This document shows, in pieces, positions 10,985 through 21,885 of a stretch of DNA of 64,000 bases. A model generated the notes under the pieces. That model did no database searches and was not told the DNA's origin. It saw only the letters and a list, made by a program, of their open reading frames with translations. This DNA is from Choristoneura fumiferana (lineage: Eukaryota > Arthropoda > Insecta > Lepidoptera > Tortricidae): assembly GCF_025370935.1 (NCBI RefSeq), contig NC_133472.1:22941256-23005255 (forward strand). The letters run 5' to 3'. The translations under genes were made by a program, and so were the position numbers. Every line of letters begins with the position of its first letter. Within the stretch, counting starts at the first letter, position 1.

Positions 10985-11215
10985 TTTAAACTTTATGTGC
11001 AATATTCACAAGTTTAAAGATCAAGTTCGCGTAAGTATGTAAAAGTAGATTGATAACCAAGGGTTGAACGTGACTCATTTCACCCGAAATATTTTGAACG
11101 AAGTGAGAGCGCAAATAGTTCGAGGTGAATGGGTAATTACCCGTGTTTGACACTCCAATTTCACTTTTTATACACACACATTTTATAAAAGAGGTATTTA
11201 AGAATAATCAATTAA
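10985..11215 (+). repeat. Dispersed repeat, also at 34740-34900
   Basis: It shares GTAGATTGATAACCAAGGGT, a CCATTTCACCCGA-like block and ACATTTTATAAAAGAGGTAT with 34746-34870, in the same orientation and with similar spacing. The class is unknown. Confidence 0.55.
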
Positions 11216-11224
11216 ATTTTTACT

Positions 11225-11440
11225 TATATCCATCCTCCAACCTTTTCGTACTGGCCACTGCGACAGCCGACTATTGGTCACGACCAAGAGAGCTTTATAC
11301 AAAACTGGAGGTTGAACGCCGAACGAAGAGTTTGACCTTTAATACTTATTTATAAATATGTACTTATTTTAGTCTGTAAGGTATTTATTGTATGGGCCAA
11401 GTTGCCCGAAATAAATGAATTTATTATTATTATTATATAT
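11225..11440 (+). mobile_element. LINE 3' end with ATT tail
   Basis: The sequence TGTATGGGCCAAGTTGCCCG followed by AAATAAATGAA and a (TTA)n run is the type of 3' terminus seen on lepidopteran non-LTR retrotransposons. No ORF2 remains. The left limit is uncertain. Confidence 0.5.
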
Positions 11441-11851
11441 TCGATCTCTTTCTTTCACATGTCACGAATGACTTCTATGTCTTTCTTACCTTAATTAAAG
11501 AAAAAAATTGAATTTTCGTGACGTAATAAAGGTCAAATTTCTTGTTTCAAACCTCCAGTGTTGTAAATATATAAGCTCCTTGGTCACGACGTGCATCTAG
11601 CTAGCTGCTAGATGGTTAAAGTGTCATGCTATCATAGAATTATGGCGGTCAGCAGAATAGAGGAATAATTTTTAATGTTGATTTTCTATAATTGCAAAAA
11701 AAAAAAATAGACGAACTGTAAAATGTTTTTAATGTATACCTGTAAATCGTAATAAACACGTCGTTTAATGTATAGCTGAGTTTAGATATATGAAAAGCTT
11801 TTATTTTAATAATATGAGGTAACTCAATTAGCTTCGACTCCGTGACTAATC

Positions 11852-11955
11852 GTTTATTTTTATTTTTTATTTGACTGGATGGAAAACGAGCAAGTGGGTC
11901 TCCTGATCGTAAGAGATTACCACCGCCCATAAACATCTGCAACACCAGGGGTATA
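11852..11955 (-). mobile_element. SINE-like repeat (family S2), truncated
   Basis: It carries GAGCAAGTGGGTCTCCTGAT, then CACCGCCCATAAACATCTGC and CAACACCAGGGG, with an A/T tail on the left. The nearly complete copy is at 23033-23310 and another fragment, opposite in orientation, at 25196-25296. Confidence 0.75.
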
Positions 11956-12724
11956 TACGTAATAATTAAAAAAAAATACTTTCCACCCTAGAGATGAAAA
12001 CGCAATTTTCCACCCCGCGGCTGTATAAACTTTCCGAACAGGAGAAATGTAAAAGCTCCCTTTACAACTTAGAAAGTAAAGTCATGAAATACGCAAGACA
12101 AATTTATGTTTAATAATAATTCATAAAATGTACGATCGTGCAACTTAGTAACACAAACACAATACAATAAAAACACCAGTTTCTAATAAGATCAACATTT
12201 GTTACCACCAATCATCATTATTTAAGATTTTTACTCTCGGTTATTGAAAAAGTCCCATTAATGTCATGTACACCAATAAGTTTCATAATCTCAACCCTAC
12301 TCGTTTTCAATTCGATGCCATATTTTTGCATGCAATACTCGTAGTTGAATGAAATATAATTATGTGGCTTGTCTTCGAAATTTGTGCTCTTCCAGAGATG
12401 AAGGCGCGTGTTAGATGTTTGTCTTTGAATCGGTGGATTAGAATATCTGGAGCTAGTAGTTTGTTCAGAGACAGCCTTAGGTGTATTGACGGGACGGCGC
12501 CTAGTTCGTGTCTTTTAATCTATATTCGTATTGTAGTGTCCTGGTACAAATTTAAATTATTTATAACTTACATCGGTGAACGCGGCTGTTGCGGGTGACG
12601 GCTTCATTTGTAGATAACACGAAATTGAAACTCATCTGTCAGTTTTCATTAATAAATCTCAATTGACCGAATACTGCAGTGATTCACCGGGTTGTTAATT
12701 ATCTGTTATCTGAATATATTTTCA

Positions 12725-12962
12725 ATCACTTGATGAAATAATAGGGGCTGGGATTAATAACGTAACGTAGCTGGGATTAGTAACTTTGTCACTTCAAAGT
12801 TCAATATCTCAAAAACGGTTAAACCGGTTTCGATGAAACATGTCAAAGAACCATCGCTAAAAAACCTGATTTCAAACAAATAAATACTGCATTCAAATCG
12901 GTCCACCCGTTTAAGAGCTACGGTGCCACAGACAGACACACAGACACACATAGCGGTCAAAC
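12725..12962 (+). repeat. Dispersed repeat ending in a CAGACACA run
   Basis: It starts at GGGGCTGGGATTAATAACGT, passes through a CTCAAAAACGGTTAAACCGG segment and ends in CAGACAGACACACAGACACA. The composition and layout resemble other interspersed sequences here with CAGACAGAC segments, but I found no second copy in the window. It abuts a LINE fragment at about 12963. Confidence 0.35.
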
Positions 12963-13505
12963 CTCTCTTTTTGCGTCGGAGGTTTACTATATTTCATCAA
13001 ATCTGAAAATACGCCTTCATCTATACAGCTATTAAAAATAAAAGCTAAAGTTGGAGCAACGACATCTAAAATGGAATGTAGAACCTTAACTGAGACGCCC
13101 CACAAGTCTTCCGTTTTTTTTTACTTTCAATAATCTAAAAGTCCTAATGATGTCACAGGAAGAGACATGCGTAAATTTAAAATTACTTAAGTTTGGAATA
13201 GATACATTTTGTTTTAAGAGCGATTCAGCTAACTTAGAGGAAGACGCGAGACATTTTGTCGTTTCGATGGGGATTTTAGAGAAGTAGGTATTAAACTTGT
13301 TAGCTACTTTAACCGCGTCCGTTTCTAATACGTTGTTAATCTTTAATGATACAGAGGACTCCGCGTTCTTACGTCAACCGGTTTCAGTATTTATAATTTT
13401 CCAAACTGTTTTATTTTTATCATTAGAGAGATAATCTATTAGTTTAATGTCAACTGCTAAACACCTTTTACGAAATATTGCTTTTTCTGATGCAGAGACG
13501 TTCAT
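12963..13505 (-). pseudogene. LINE ORF2 fragment (endonuclease-RT linker and start of RT)
   Basis: The minus strand reads through SVSLKINNVLETDAVKVA, NKFNTYFSKIP, then LWGVSVKVL (after a small slip), then APTLAFIFNSCIDEGVFSDL and MKYSK. These are the linker and first RT-domain motifs of Jockey/CR1-type non-LTR retrotransposons. There is an internal stop after INTETG and a frame slip in an A-run near 13110-13120. The fragment ends abruptly at MKYSK, where unrelated repeat begins. Degraded and not functional. Confidence 0.75.
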
Positions 13506-14905
13506 TATTGAGGAGTCCTGGTGCTTCACCACCCGTTCCATTTTATACCATATGCATTACGACAATCATAAATTGCTTAGCAACTGTGTTCAAGTAAGTA
13601 ATTGAAACTCAACCTGTGAAGTACTTGTTATTGAGTAGTAGCTTTGTTGGTCAAATGTGATCTTCATCATCAGTTCCACTTCACCAAATTATGATTTTCA
13701 AGAGCAAATGCACGAGTTACTGCTAAATATATCCAAATTACCATAGGTGTCCCTACAATATATGAAGAGTTCCCTCGATTTCCTTAAGATCCGATCAACA
13801 GATCCTAATTTGGTGCTTATGGGACCTAATTCAGGGCATTCCTAGACGAACGCAAAAAAAGTGTTTCAAATCGGTTCATAAATTGTAATGAAATTTCTAC
13901 ACAGGGTAGCGGGTCGCTGCAGGTGAGGAATTAAACCAAGGTTTTGGTGCAACAAGATGTTTATTTCTAAGGATACTCACAATTATCCCGCTCCCATCAA
14001 CCATACATACACTGTGTATAATTAAAATCCTACTTCCTTATGAAAACTAAGGGTCGTGAATGCAATTGGCCAGTGATTTGTGATTACTTAACTATCTGTA
14101 TAATCTAAATAAAGGTAACTCCTATACCTCGGCTCCGAAGCTGCCAAACCTGGCTGCAGGCCACTGTGGGCCACTCTAGGACGCCGCCTCGTGCTCGACG
14201 TCCCAGCGCCACCGACAGTAAACCACGCTGGGCAGGCCAACCAGCTCCACAGCCGCCAGGGCTCCTTGAAACACTTCTACACGAAGCCACAACAACCACA
14301 CTTCAGCCCGTGTCTTAGCACCTCCGTGGAGGAAATGCAGACTTGCTTAGCGCCGCCTGGGTCACGCTGTCTACTCCACGAAGGCGCAAGACTTTGGACA
14401 CCACAGCGATCACTGAATTCCGGAAGACACTACGTGAGTCGCTCCACGTCACACACACCACAATACCCCACAAAAACAGAAAATAATTCCCACTTAGGAA
14501 CACAACTACTCTTCAACCATCAATCAAAATGGCTGCTCACCCAAAACGCGGCCTCATGCTTGTAGAGCTGTCACCGTTTCCATGTACGGTTTTTTTTTAA
14601 GGACATCACTAGAGTCAAAATCCAATTTTTAATTTCCAAAACCAACCCTTAAGAGAAAATAATTATTTAATCCATATTCCTGTAAACGATCTACACAAAC
14701 GGAGATTAATTTAAATGTCCTTAAGTCAAATGAAAAAACGCCGAATTATGAGATGGACAGAAAAAACATTGACTCGAAAACTCTTGCTGTCACCTGTCAA
14801 AATGACAACCTTACAAAATGACGGAGTTCTGAGGTAACAAACATTAAAAAAAAAATACAACCGAATAGATAACCTCCTCCTTTTTTTGAAGTCGGTTAAA
14901 AATGC
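13440..14905. repeat. Repeat family F copy, interrupted by a solo LTR
   Basis: The parts 13440-13883 and 14816-14905 together match the layout at 48318-48700 and 42362-42590: AGGAGTCCTGGTGCTTCACC, then CACTTCACCAAATT, then GAAGAGTTCCCTCGATTTCC, ending TTTGAAGTCGGTTAAAAA. The first 60 bases overlap the antisense LINE ORF2 fragment, so this family contains a piece of LINE sequence. The middle (13884-14815) is a later insertion. Confidence 0.7.
13884..14815. mobile_element. Probable solo LTR, 932 bp
   Basis: The insertion starts TGTAATG and ends CCTTACA (TG...CA with inverted TGTAA/TTACA). It is flanked by a 4-bp duplication AAAT (13880-13883 and 14816-14819). Removing it and one AAAT restores GGTTCATAAATGACGGAG, which matches the uninterrupted copy at 42488-42505 (one base different). 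An AATAAA lies at 14108. There is no coding content; the ORFs at 14191-14565 and opposite are judged spurious. TG..CA ends with a 4-bp duplication fit an LTR retrotransposon. The superfamily and orientation are unknown. Confidence 0.75.
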
Positions 14906-15073
14906 GTAGACTGGAACAGGCAGGGCAAATTACATTAAGGTTTCAAATATGACATAGCCGCCAGTTTTAAGTGGTCTACAAGAACTTGAGGTGCTTGCGG
15001 CAATCACAGCGGTAATATTTTTATCGAGCTGACACTTACAATCCCATTCATTATCTCTGTCTACCGTGGTCCT

Positions 15074-15205
15074 GCAGGGCTACTCCGAAACTCGAAACTC
15101 GAAGTTCGTGTCGTGCGGTCCCTCTCGCTCTCGTATTAAATAGTGTAAGTGTCAGAGGGACCGCACGACACGAACTTCGAGTTTCGAGTTTCGGAGTAGC
15201 CCTGC
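15074..15205. mobile_element. Near-perfect foldback MITE (family M)
   Basis: The arms of 51-52 nt are identical when inverted (15074-15125 versus 15154-15205), starting GCAGGGCTACTCCGAAACTC. The loop holds TATTAAATAGTG. Diverged relatives are at 3978-4106, 40807-40942, 20905-21000 and (weak) 17130-17210. Perfect arms mean recent insertion or gene conversion between the arms. Confidence 0.85.
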
Positions 15206-15534
15206 TGTATCGTTGAAAGAACGAAGTGATGAGAACCAGATAAAATGAAAGTATTGTTTTCCGTAGTGTTCTCTTGTTTGACTCTATGTATGCTTCGAGT
15301 TATAAATCTCTTACTTTACTAATTTGTAAGTTGAAAAATACGAATTTACGAATAAAAATAATCATGATAGCGTCTGTTACTTACACCAGGCTCAAACTTT
15401 TTAAGTGGCCGAGGAGTTTTCTTGCAGAATTAAGATAATTAAAATACTTGATGCCCGAGTTATGGGGTGCGGTTCATGAGATTTAGATGGAAAGTGCGTC
15501 TACAAAGTTAATTATATTAGCAAAGTTATTGTGA

Positions 15535-16065
15535 AGCTACTTAAGGGGATCCCATGCCCCAATGACCTTCGATCTGAATTCCTTAGATTTCTAATGTTTT
15601 TTGTAGCTTATTATATTAACAACAACGGCTTTAAGCAATATAGTATCCCATATTTACTTCAAAGTTCATTGTCTTCGAGATATTTGGCATCAAAGTTAAA
15701 CCATTTTAGGCCAAAAAACTGGTTTTCTGGCCATACCTTCTGTGTTAATTAGTTTCAAATGAAAACCCTCGACCAGTTTTTAGAGACGTCACAGACAAAC
15801 TCAAATATGTAGATTTCGTACTTATTTGTTAGCTCTTTCACGTCAATAGAGATACGAAATAAGTGTTTTTTCAGACAATGTTTAAAAAAATCATACAGAA
15901 TGAAGTATTCATTTTTTTTTAAATCCGGTAGACAAAAATGAAGATAAAAAATTAGAGAACCAATACCCGTTTGATTTATAATTCTATCTGTAGTGCAAAA
16001 GTAGGAGATACGATTCAAAACTTGGCAAAAATCGATGAAAACCTCGGGTAGCCCCTTAAATAAAG
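15535..16065. repeat. Dispersed repeat with short inverted ends
   Basis: The ends TTAAGGGGATCCC (about 15540) and GGGTAGCCCCTTAAAT (about 16048) are imperfect inverted copies. Between them is non-coding sequence that includes GGTTTTCTGGCCATACCTTC. The ORF at 15531-15752 starts in the end motif and has no recognisable product. It is probably a nonautonomous element. Confidence 0.4.
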
Positions 16066-16446
16066 TTGAAGACTGTTTGTAACTAAGACGTTTTTATTTA
16101 CATAGTGGTTTTATTCACAATCGGATGAATTAATTGCGGTACCATTCATGTTGCAGTTTTGAAAGAGGTGATATTTTATTTATACTTCAAACATTTCAAT
16201 CTTGCACACGACACAAAGTTCTGTGTAAACTTCTAAGTTGATAACAAGAGAACCACTTTACGGAGTCGGTCTAACTGTCTTACTTACTCATGTAAACAAG
16301 GCATCTGATTGTTGCGAACGATAAAGGAAGAAAGTAGGTAACTTGTCTTCTTTGAGATACAATAACTTAACAATAAAGAGAACTGACTTTGTCATGGGGG
16401 TTTGCTTACGGTTTGTGCTATACTTTGTTCCCAAGGCATGCGAAAA

Positions 16447-16800
16447 AAACCGGCCAAGAGCGCGTCGGACACGCCTAAGATAGGATTCCGTAGCTATTAC
16501 GAAAAAAAACAAGTAATATTATGTGCGTTATAACACAATTAAAACACTTAAACACTACACTCTTAAAATCCATTACCAGAAAAAGAGCGTATCTTCACGG
16601 CAATTACGTCCTTTTGTTTTTCAGAAATAACTCAAAAACGGTATAATCGATCATGTTGAACCCAATTTTCGTTGAAAGTATTTATTAAGCGTTACCTTTC
16701 CATATTGTTTGTATATTTTTTGGACAAACGGTTTACAAGATAGAGGGGAGGGGACACAATTTTTGCTACTTTGGGAGCGATTATTTCCGGAAATCTTCAC
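16447..16800 (-). repeat. Repeat family G, terminal part
   Basis: It begins CCGGCCAAGAGCGCGTCGGA, then GGATTCCGTAGCTATTACG. The following block (16503-16715) matches 30751-30957 in inverted orientation: shared ATGTGCGTTATAACACAATT, TTACCAGAAAAAGAGCG and TAACTCAAAAACGGTATA. Similar ends lie at 22757-22815 and 57876-57930. Confidence 0.65.
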
Positions 16801-17129
16801 TTATGGTCTGTCCCCATAATTCGAGATACTAAAATGACGTTTCATGTGTTACCTGGTTTTTGCGTCTCATAAATAGTGATGTGCCGCAACCGGTTATCAC
16901 CGAAAGATTTTGTAGGTACCTATGTATATATATGTCGTAAAATATTAAGATATGAACGGATCCGTGATGTACTAAAATGTAGGGCACTTAGGACATTCTA
17001 GAAAAGGTAAAAAATAGGTCTAATAAAAATGCGACCGTTTTCGAGATATTTCGACTTTTTATAGATGTTGATGTTTAAGTTTCAATTTCATTCTAAGTAA
17101 GTTTTACATTAACTAAATAATATGATAAT

Positions 17130-17210
17130 ACGCTTATCTCATTTAATACGCGAGTGAAAGGGACGGTGCCATACGAACTTCATTTTTCTAGCTTTGTAGC
17201 AACTCCTCTG
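17130..17210. repeat. Possible relic of MITE family M
   Basis: CATTTAATACGCGAGTGAAAGGGACGGTGCC then ATACGAACTTC resembles the right arm of family M. The left arm is missing. Confidence 0.35.
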
Positions 17211-18189
17211 TATTATTTTTCACGTTGGCACTAAGTGATGAACACTGTATTTTTACCTGTGCTTAGATTTTATCACTTTATCGTAAAAGTGAATTTATAT
17301 TTTCAAAATGGAAAGTAGAATATTGAATGCTATAATGTTATTTTTGCTATCGAAAAATATACATTTTATCGGTTATTTACGAAACCGAAATCATGGAGCA
17401 GCACTGTTCCTTTTATGCTGGCCACATTATTTTTACTTTTGACATTTCAGACTGTCATTTTAGTATCTTCATTTCAGAAATAGACCATAATCAAAAAAAA
17501 ATTGACAAAGAAGAAGAAGCTCGACTAGTGTGAATAAATTTTAAACTATTATAAACCTTGTAAATAAATAGTATTTAATACTTAGTATGATTTTTTTAGT
17601 GTAAAAACAATAGGTACCTTACCTAACGTGATACAGTAACTTTGGGTTAGCTTACCAGTATACCTAGCCTAAAGATAAATCATGATTAATTACCAACTTA
17701 TGGTTATGTGAGTGAATTCAACGGCAGTTAAACCTTAGTATGGTTTTGCTCGTTACATTATTGTAAAATGTTAAATTGTTTTTCTATTTAGTAAATAAAT
17801 GAAAAAAAAAAAAGGTAAACATAGTGATTAGTGACGGTGCGAATGTGGCGAGCGCTTCATCAAAGTTGGCTTCATTCAGGTTTGTGGTTCATAAATGGCT
17901 TCATTTATTTTGCACAAAAACGAGTAAACCACACAATGAGACAGTCACTATATTATATTATCGAAGCTTTTATAAAACATCACTAAAATCGCAAACTTAA
18001 ATATTCGAATGACATAGGGGCTGTCACCTTGGTCGCCTAGCAACGGCGAACAACGCCTATCAACCAAAAAACGCTGAAAAAGACACGTTTCTTGTATGAC
18101 GTCCCCCTTTAATTTGTAACTTTATTTGATTTTCATTATTTGATATTATAGTGGCTACAGTAATACATAATCTGTGAAAATTTCAAGTA

Positions 18190-18325
18190 TCTAACTTTTA
18201 AGGCTTAAGAGATAGAGCCCTGTGACAGGCAGACAAAAATAGACGGACAGAGTTCTATAATAAGTCAATGGAACTAGCGGGAACACACACCCGTTGGCAC
18301 TCTTTGGATACGGAACCCTAAAAGG
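18190..18325 (-). repeat. Fragment of 'gggttccgta' repeat
   Basis: GAGATAGAGCCCTGTGACAG through GGATACGGAACCCTAAAA, opposite in orientation to the intron 1 fragment at 2110-2240. Confidence 0.5.
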
Positions 18326-18368
18326 GATTAAACTGCTTTATTATAATATTAGATATTGGTAAAGATTA

Positions 18369-18849
18369 CAGGGTGATTGCTTATTGAATAGATACCTTTA
18401 AAGGCGTGTAGTACAACTTATTTGAACTTTTATTTTGAACTAACTTTAGTTTTTTATTTATTTTTAGTTGTTTACCATGAAAAACAATTGTTGACATGTC
18501 AGGTATCCGAAAGTAAAAAAAATAATAATGTAATTTCATTTTTTTTAACGTTTTTTCTTCACCTGATTTAGCAGTTTGGTCAAAAATCATAAAATCGCCA
18601 ATATTTCGGAAACTAATAATTTTCGGACAGGTTACAGTCGCCATCCGATATTTTGGAGCGGCCATGGTGGTCAAAAATATCGGCACGTGCACTCTATTAT
18701 TAAGGTATTAGAGTTCATGTATCGATATTTTTGATCACCTTGGCCGCTCCGAATTATCTGATGGCAACTGTACCATAATATGTCATTTTTGCCGCAAAAA
18801 ATTGTACTACACGCCCTTAATAGGAATGTATTCAATAACCAATCTCCTG
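18369..18849. mobile_element. TA-flanked foldback element, 481 bp
   Basis: The ends CAGGGTGATTGCTTATTGAA and (reversed) CAGGAGATTGGTTATTGAAT are inverted; the similarity extends through GGCGTGTAGTACAA to about 55 nt. TA flanks both ends (18367-18368 and 18850-18851). A second inverted pair near the centre (TTTTGGAGCGGCCATGGTGG versus CACCTTGGCCGCTCCGAA) makes a nested hairpin. It is likely a Tc1/mariner-type MITE. The minus-strand ORF inside is not a gene. Confidence 0.75.
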
Positions 18850-19848
18850 TAGAATAGATAAAGGCATTATATGTCTGGATGGCATTTTGTCGTATTTTAA
18901 TAAATAGTCACCGAAGGCTAGTGCCTACGAGTACTCGTATACCATTTTAATTTTTCCTTCGTCAGCCCGAGAAGCATGAATTTATGCAAAGGAACAGGTA
19001 ATAATTCATTTATTCTTTATTATTATGCAAAGAGCTAATAAAACTTCGCCAGGCGAAACGAAGGCAATGTTTATTTAAAGTAGAGTTTATTTTCGTTTAT
19101 ATTTAGCGCTCTTTCTTCGTGTGAAATGATTTCTGACTTTAATTTACAGAATATAATCATACATATTATATTATAGAGCGTAAAAGTTATCTTTTTAGGT
19201 AATTTTCTAAAGATAAGGATTTTTTGTTCAGTGCTACATAGACTCTATGCCATAAAGGTTTATATAGTTCCGCGTCATTTAAAAAGAAAAAAATATGGAG
19301 TCCAAGTGATGTTCACCCAGGCTTTGAAAAGGGCTGTACCGGAGCCTCGAGCCCTCTTGACTGCCTCCATCATGCGTGAGTTGTTCCATCGAAGAAGAGA
19401 CGAGGGTGGCAGCCTTAATTCTAAACTGTTATGGCTTCTATGGCGCAAACACAGACCATTAAATTTTTATTTTGGTGCAGCAAGAACACAATATGATTAC
19501 TGAGAGATTGGTTAGATTCCGTATAGTCGGTGAGGCATTATTTCTCATCCATGTGGTTTATTTCAGCACACGATGCATGCACCTTGCATACGGTTGTGGG
19601 TGGGAAGACCAGCGTTGAGTTAATCCTGACCTGAGCTTCAGTTAAGTTACTCCTATAAGAATCATCCTGATCACTTTACTTCTTTACGTTATGCTTTTGC
19701 CTTTTGTAAGTGACTAATCGAAGCAATTTCTTCTTCTTTCCAGCGGTTAGGGTTTCTTTGTTTATTTTGCCATTAATTATGTATTCTTGTTGGAGCATTT
19801 TTCATCGCATTATAATTTCATTTCATTTCGTATAATAATAAATAATAA

Positions 19849-20150
19849 GCAAATAAATATCGTGGGACACTTGACACCAATTGGCCTAGTCCCAAACTAC
19901 ATATAATCGAAAAAACACCATGTGGATGGTAGGCAGCGGATAAATGGAATACTTATATAGATACATACATACTTAAATACATATTGCACATCCAAGACCC
20001 GAGAACAAATATTCGTATTATTCATACAAATATCTGCCCCGGCCGGGAATTGAACCCGGGGCACAGAATAAGTAATAGTACAAGTAGAATAAGTAATAGT
20101 AGTACAACCCGGGACATCAAGGTTCTCTAACCACTTGGCCATCCGGTCGG
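19849..20150 (-). mobile_element. tRNA-derived SINE with an internal insertion
   Basis: The head is at the right (read on the minus strand). The Pol III B box GGTTCAATTCC lies at 20046-20056, the tail AAATAAATA at the left, and AATTGGCCTAGTCCCAAACT sits near the tail as in the copies at 51639 and 43290. Between the B box and the A-box side there is an extra stretch of about 50 bp containing AGAATAAGTAATAGTA twice, bordered by a repeated ACCCGGG. This copy is thus internally duplicated. Confidence 0.8.
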
Positions 20151-20904
20151 CATGATGCTCATCATTTGTATTTAGATTTTGTCTGTTTGGACCTCCATCT
20201 GGGAGCTTGAGCTTTAAGTAAATTCAAATTCCCGAGCTAGTTATCTAGCCCTTTTGTGGATTATCATCGCCTTGGCGGTGCCTTCTGCACCTAGGCTTTG
20301 CCACGACATTACGGGAATTTTGGAAGCCTTAAGTTTTTACAATACGTGAGCATTTCTGTGATTACAATTTTGGTTCAACAAATGAACGTAAATTCTGCTA
20401 TAATTGTTTTTTTAATTTGATTCTCCTAAAACTCGATAGCGATTTACACGGTATGGTTACGCCTACTCTCGCCGTTCGACTTCATAAACTAAGCGCGATC
20501 TGAAGACCAGTGAGAACCCCGCAGTTGCTTTTTTCAAATACATTCGTTTTAGAACTGATAGGTTGTACTGAACTGGTGTGTGGCTGTGATATTAGAAAAG
20601 TAGTAAAAGTGACCAATTACATTATTAACATGTGATTTAAATAGGAGATATGGCCCTTTCCGGTACTATTTATGTAAGCTAGTTATGTACCGGGAATAAG
20701 GTAAAAATGCAGTCATTAAGTTATTTTCATCACACTTGCTTATCAATGATGTTATTCCATGCCTGTATACTAAAGGACAGTGGCCTTAATTGTTCCCGCG
20801 GGAATAATGGATTTACGGATAGTTTTTCCTCCTCAGGGTGGAAAAGTTTAGTTTTAAAATTTGCAAACAAGTTACTAGGTTCGTCATTTCAGACTAAAGC
20901 GGTC

Positions 20905-21000
20905 CCAAGCGGGCTACTACGAAATATATTATATTATAAGTAATACGAGAGTGAGAAGGACTTACGATACGAACTTCGATTTTCGAATTTCGTATGAGCT
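20905..21000. mobile_element. Decayed MITE family M copy
   Basis: GGGCTACTACGAAATATATT, then AATACGAGAGTGAGAAGGAC, then TACGAACTTCGATTTTCG and AATTTCGTA. The layout equals 15074-15205 with a shortened left arm. Confidence 0.6.
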
Positions 21001-21293
21001 GTGAAGTGTTTAGACACAAAATACTTTATTTTATTTTTTGCATTTTTTTTTCTTCGCTATATGATGAAAATCATTTTGTGTATCGCGGGCTGTAAGGGGA
21101 TTACAAACTCGAGTCCAAAGAGTAGTATAATATATAGGGAAAAGAGAGCCCTCTCTCGGCTCATTCATGCAGACGGTTTTGAAGCGCCGTCTACATTTCG
21201 TAACAAGTACCATTGATGTATATATCCATCCATACGTATAGCTATTAATAGTCACAGGTATTCTTTTACTTTACTGGTTTTGCTTCCCAGCTC

Positions 21294-21425
21294 AAACCAC
21301 ATAAAAACTAAAAACAGGGCTGCAAAGAGAAGTGAGACCGCTTGAATTCAGTCTTCTTAAGTTTAAACCAGCCTCAATTTTCCGTTTGCAGCACTGTCTT
21401 TACTTTTTATGTGGTCTGAGTTTCG
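21294..21425. repeat. Foldback sequence, about 130 bp
   Basis: CAAACCACATAAAAACTAAA followed by AACAGGGCTGCAAA pairs imperfectly with the reverse of GCAGCACTGTCTTTACTTTT followed by TATGTGGTCTG. It could be a small MITE; no target duplication is clear. Confidence 0.5.
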
Positions 21426-21704
21426 ATTGTAACGTAGCCATCTTGTTCCTTGTTGATCGCAAATAGACGCCTGACATAAAGGGTTGCTACACAAAAAATA
21501 TTTGTAACGACTGAGCGGATACAATTATGTGACTTTTATATTAGAAATTACAATACAATTGTCAATTTCGAAAATAAACTTTATTTTTGCGGTAATTATC
21601 AACGACAAAATATTTTTTAATAAATACAATTTTGTGATTTCAAACTTATAGTGACATCTATCTGAAACCAATGACAACCATCTGTTTTATTTTAGGTTAA
21701 ACAA

Positions 21705-21885
21705 AGGAGATGGCGGCGCTATCGACATGAATTAGTACGGTATAGGCGACTGTCCCCCCCCTGCTCGAGTCATTGGAAGCCCTCCGCCTTGGGCGTCGGA
21801 CTTCTAATAGACTCTCGTTAGTAATCCCCTTCTTACGGCCCTTAATGCACAATGTACTATTAAACATTTGTATCTTAAGTTGGGT
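21705..21885 (+). repeat. Repeat family C, short copy
   Basis: It shares CTTCTAATAGACTCTCGTTA and ACGGCCCTTAATGCACAATG with 31737-31800 and (reversed) 6290-6345. Confidence 0.6.

Noticed and set aside
14191..14565. 124-codon ORF, with opposing minus ORFs
   Set aside because: It lies wholly inside the candidate solo LTR, with no protein domain. GC-richer LTR sequence simply has fewer stops.
19231..19503. 90-codon plus ORF rich in Arg/Leu
   Set aside because: No recognisable family, no splice or promoter context, and no supporting codon pattern that can be judged by eye.
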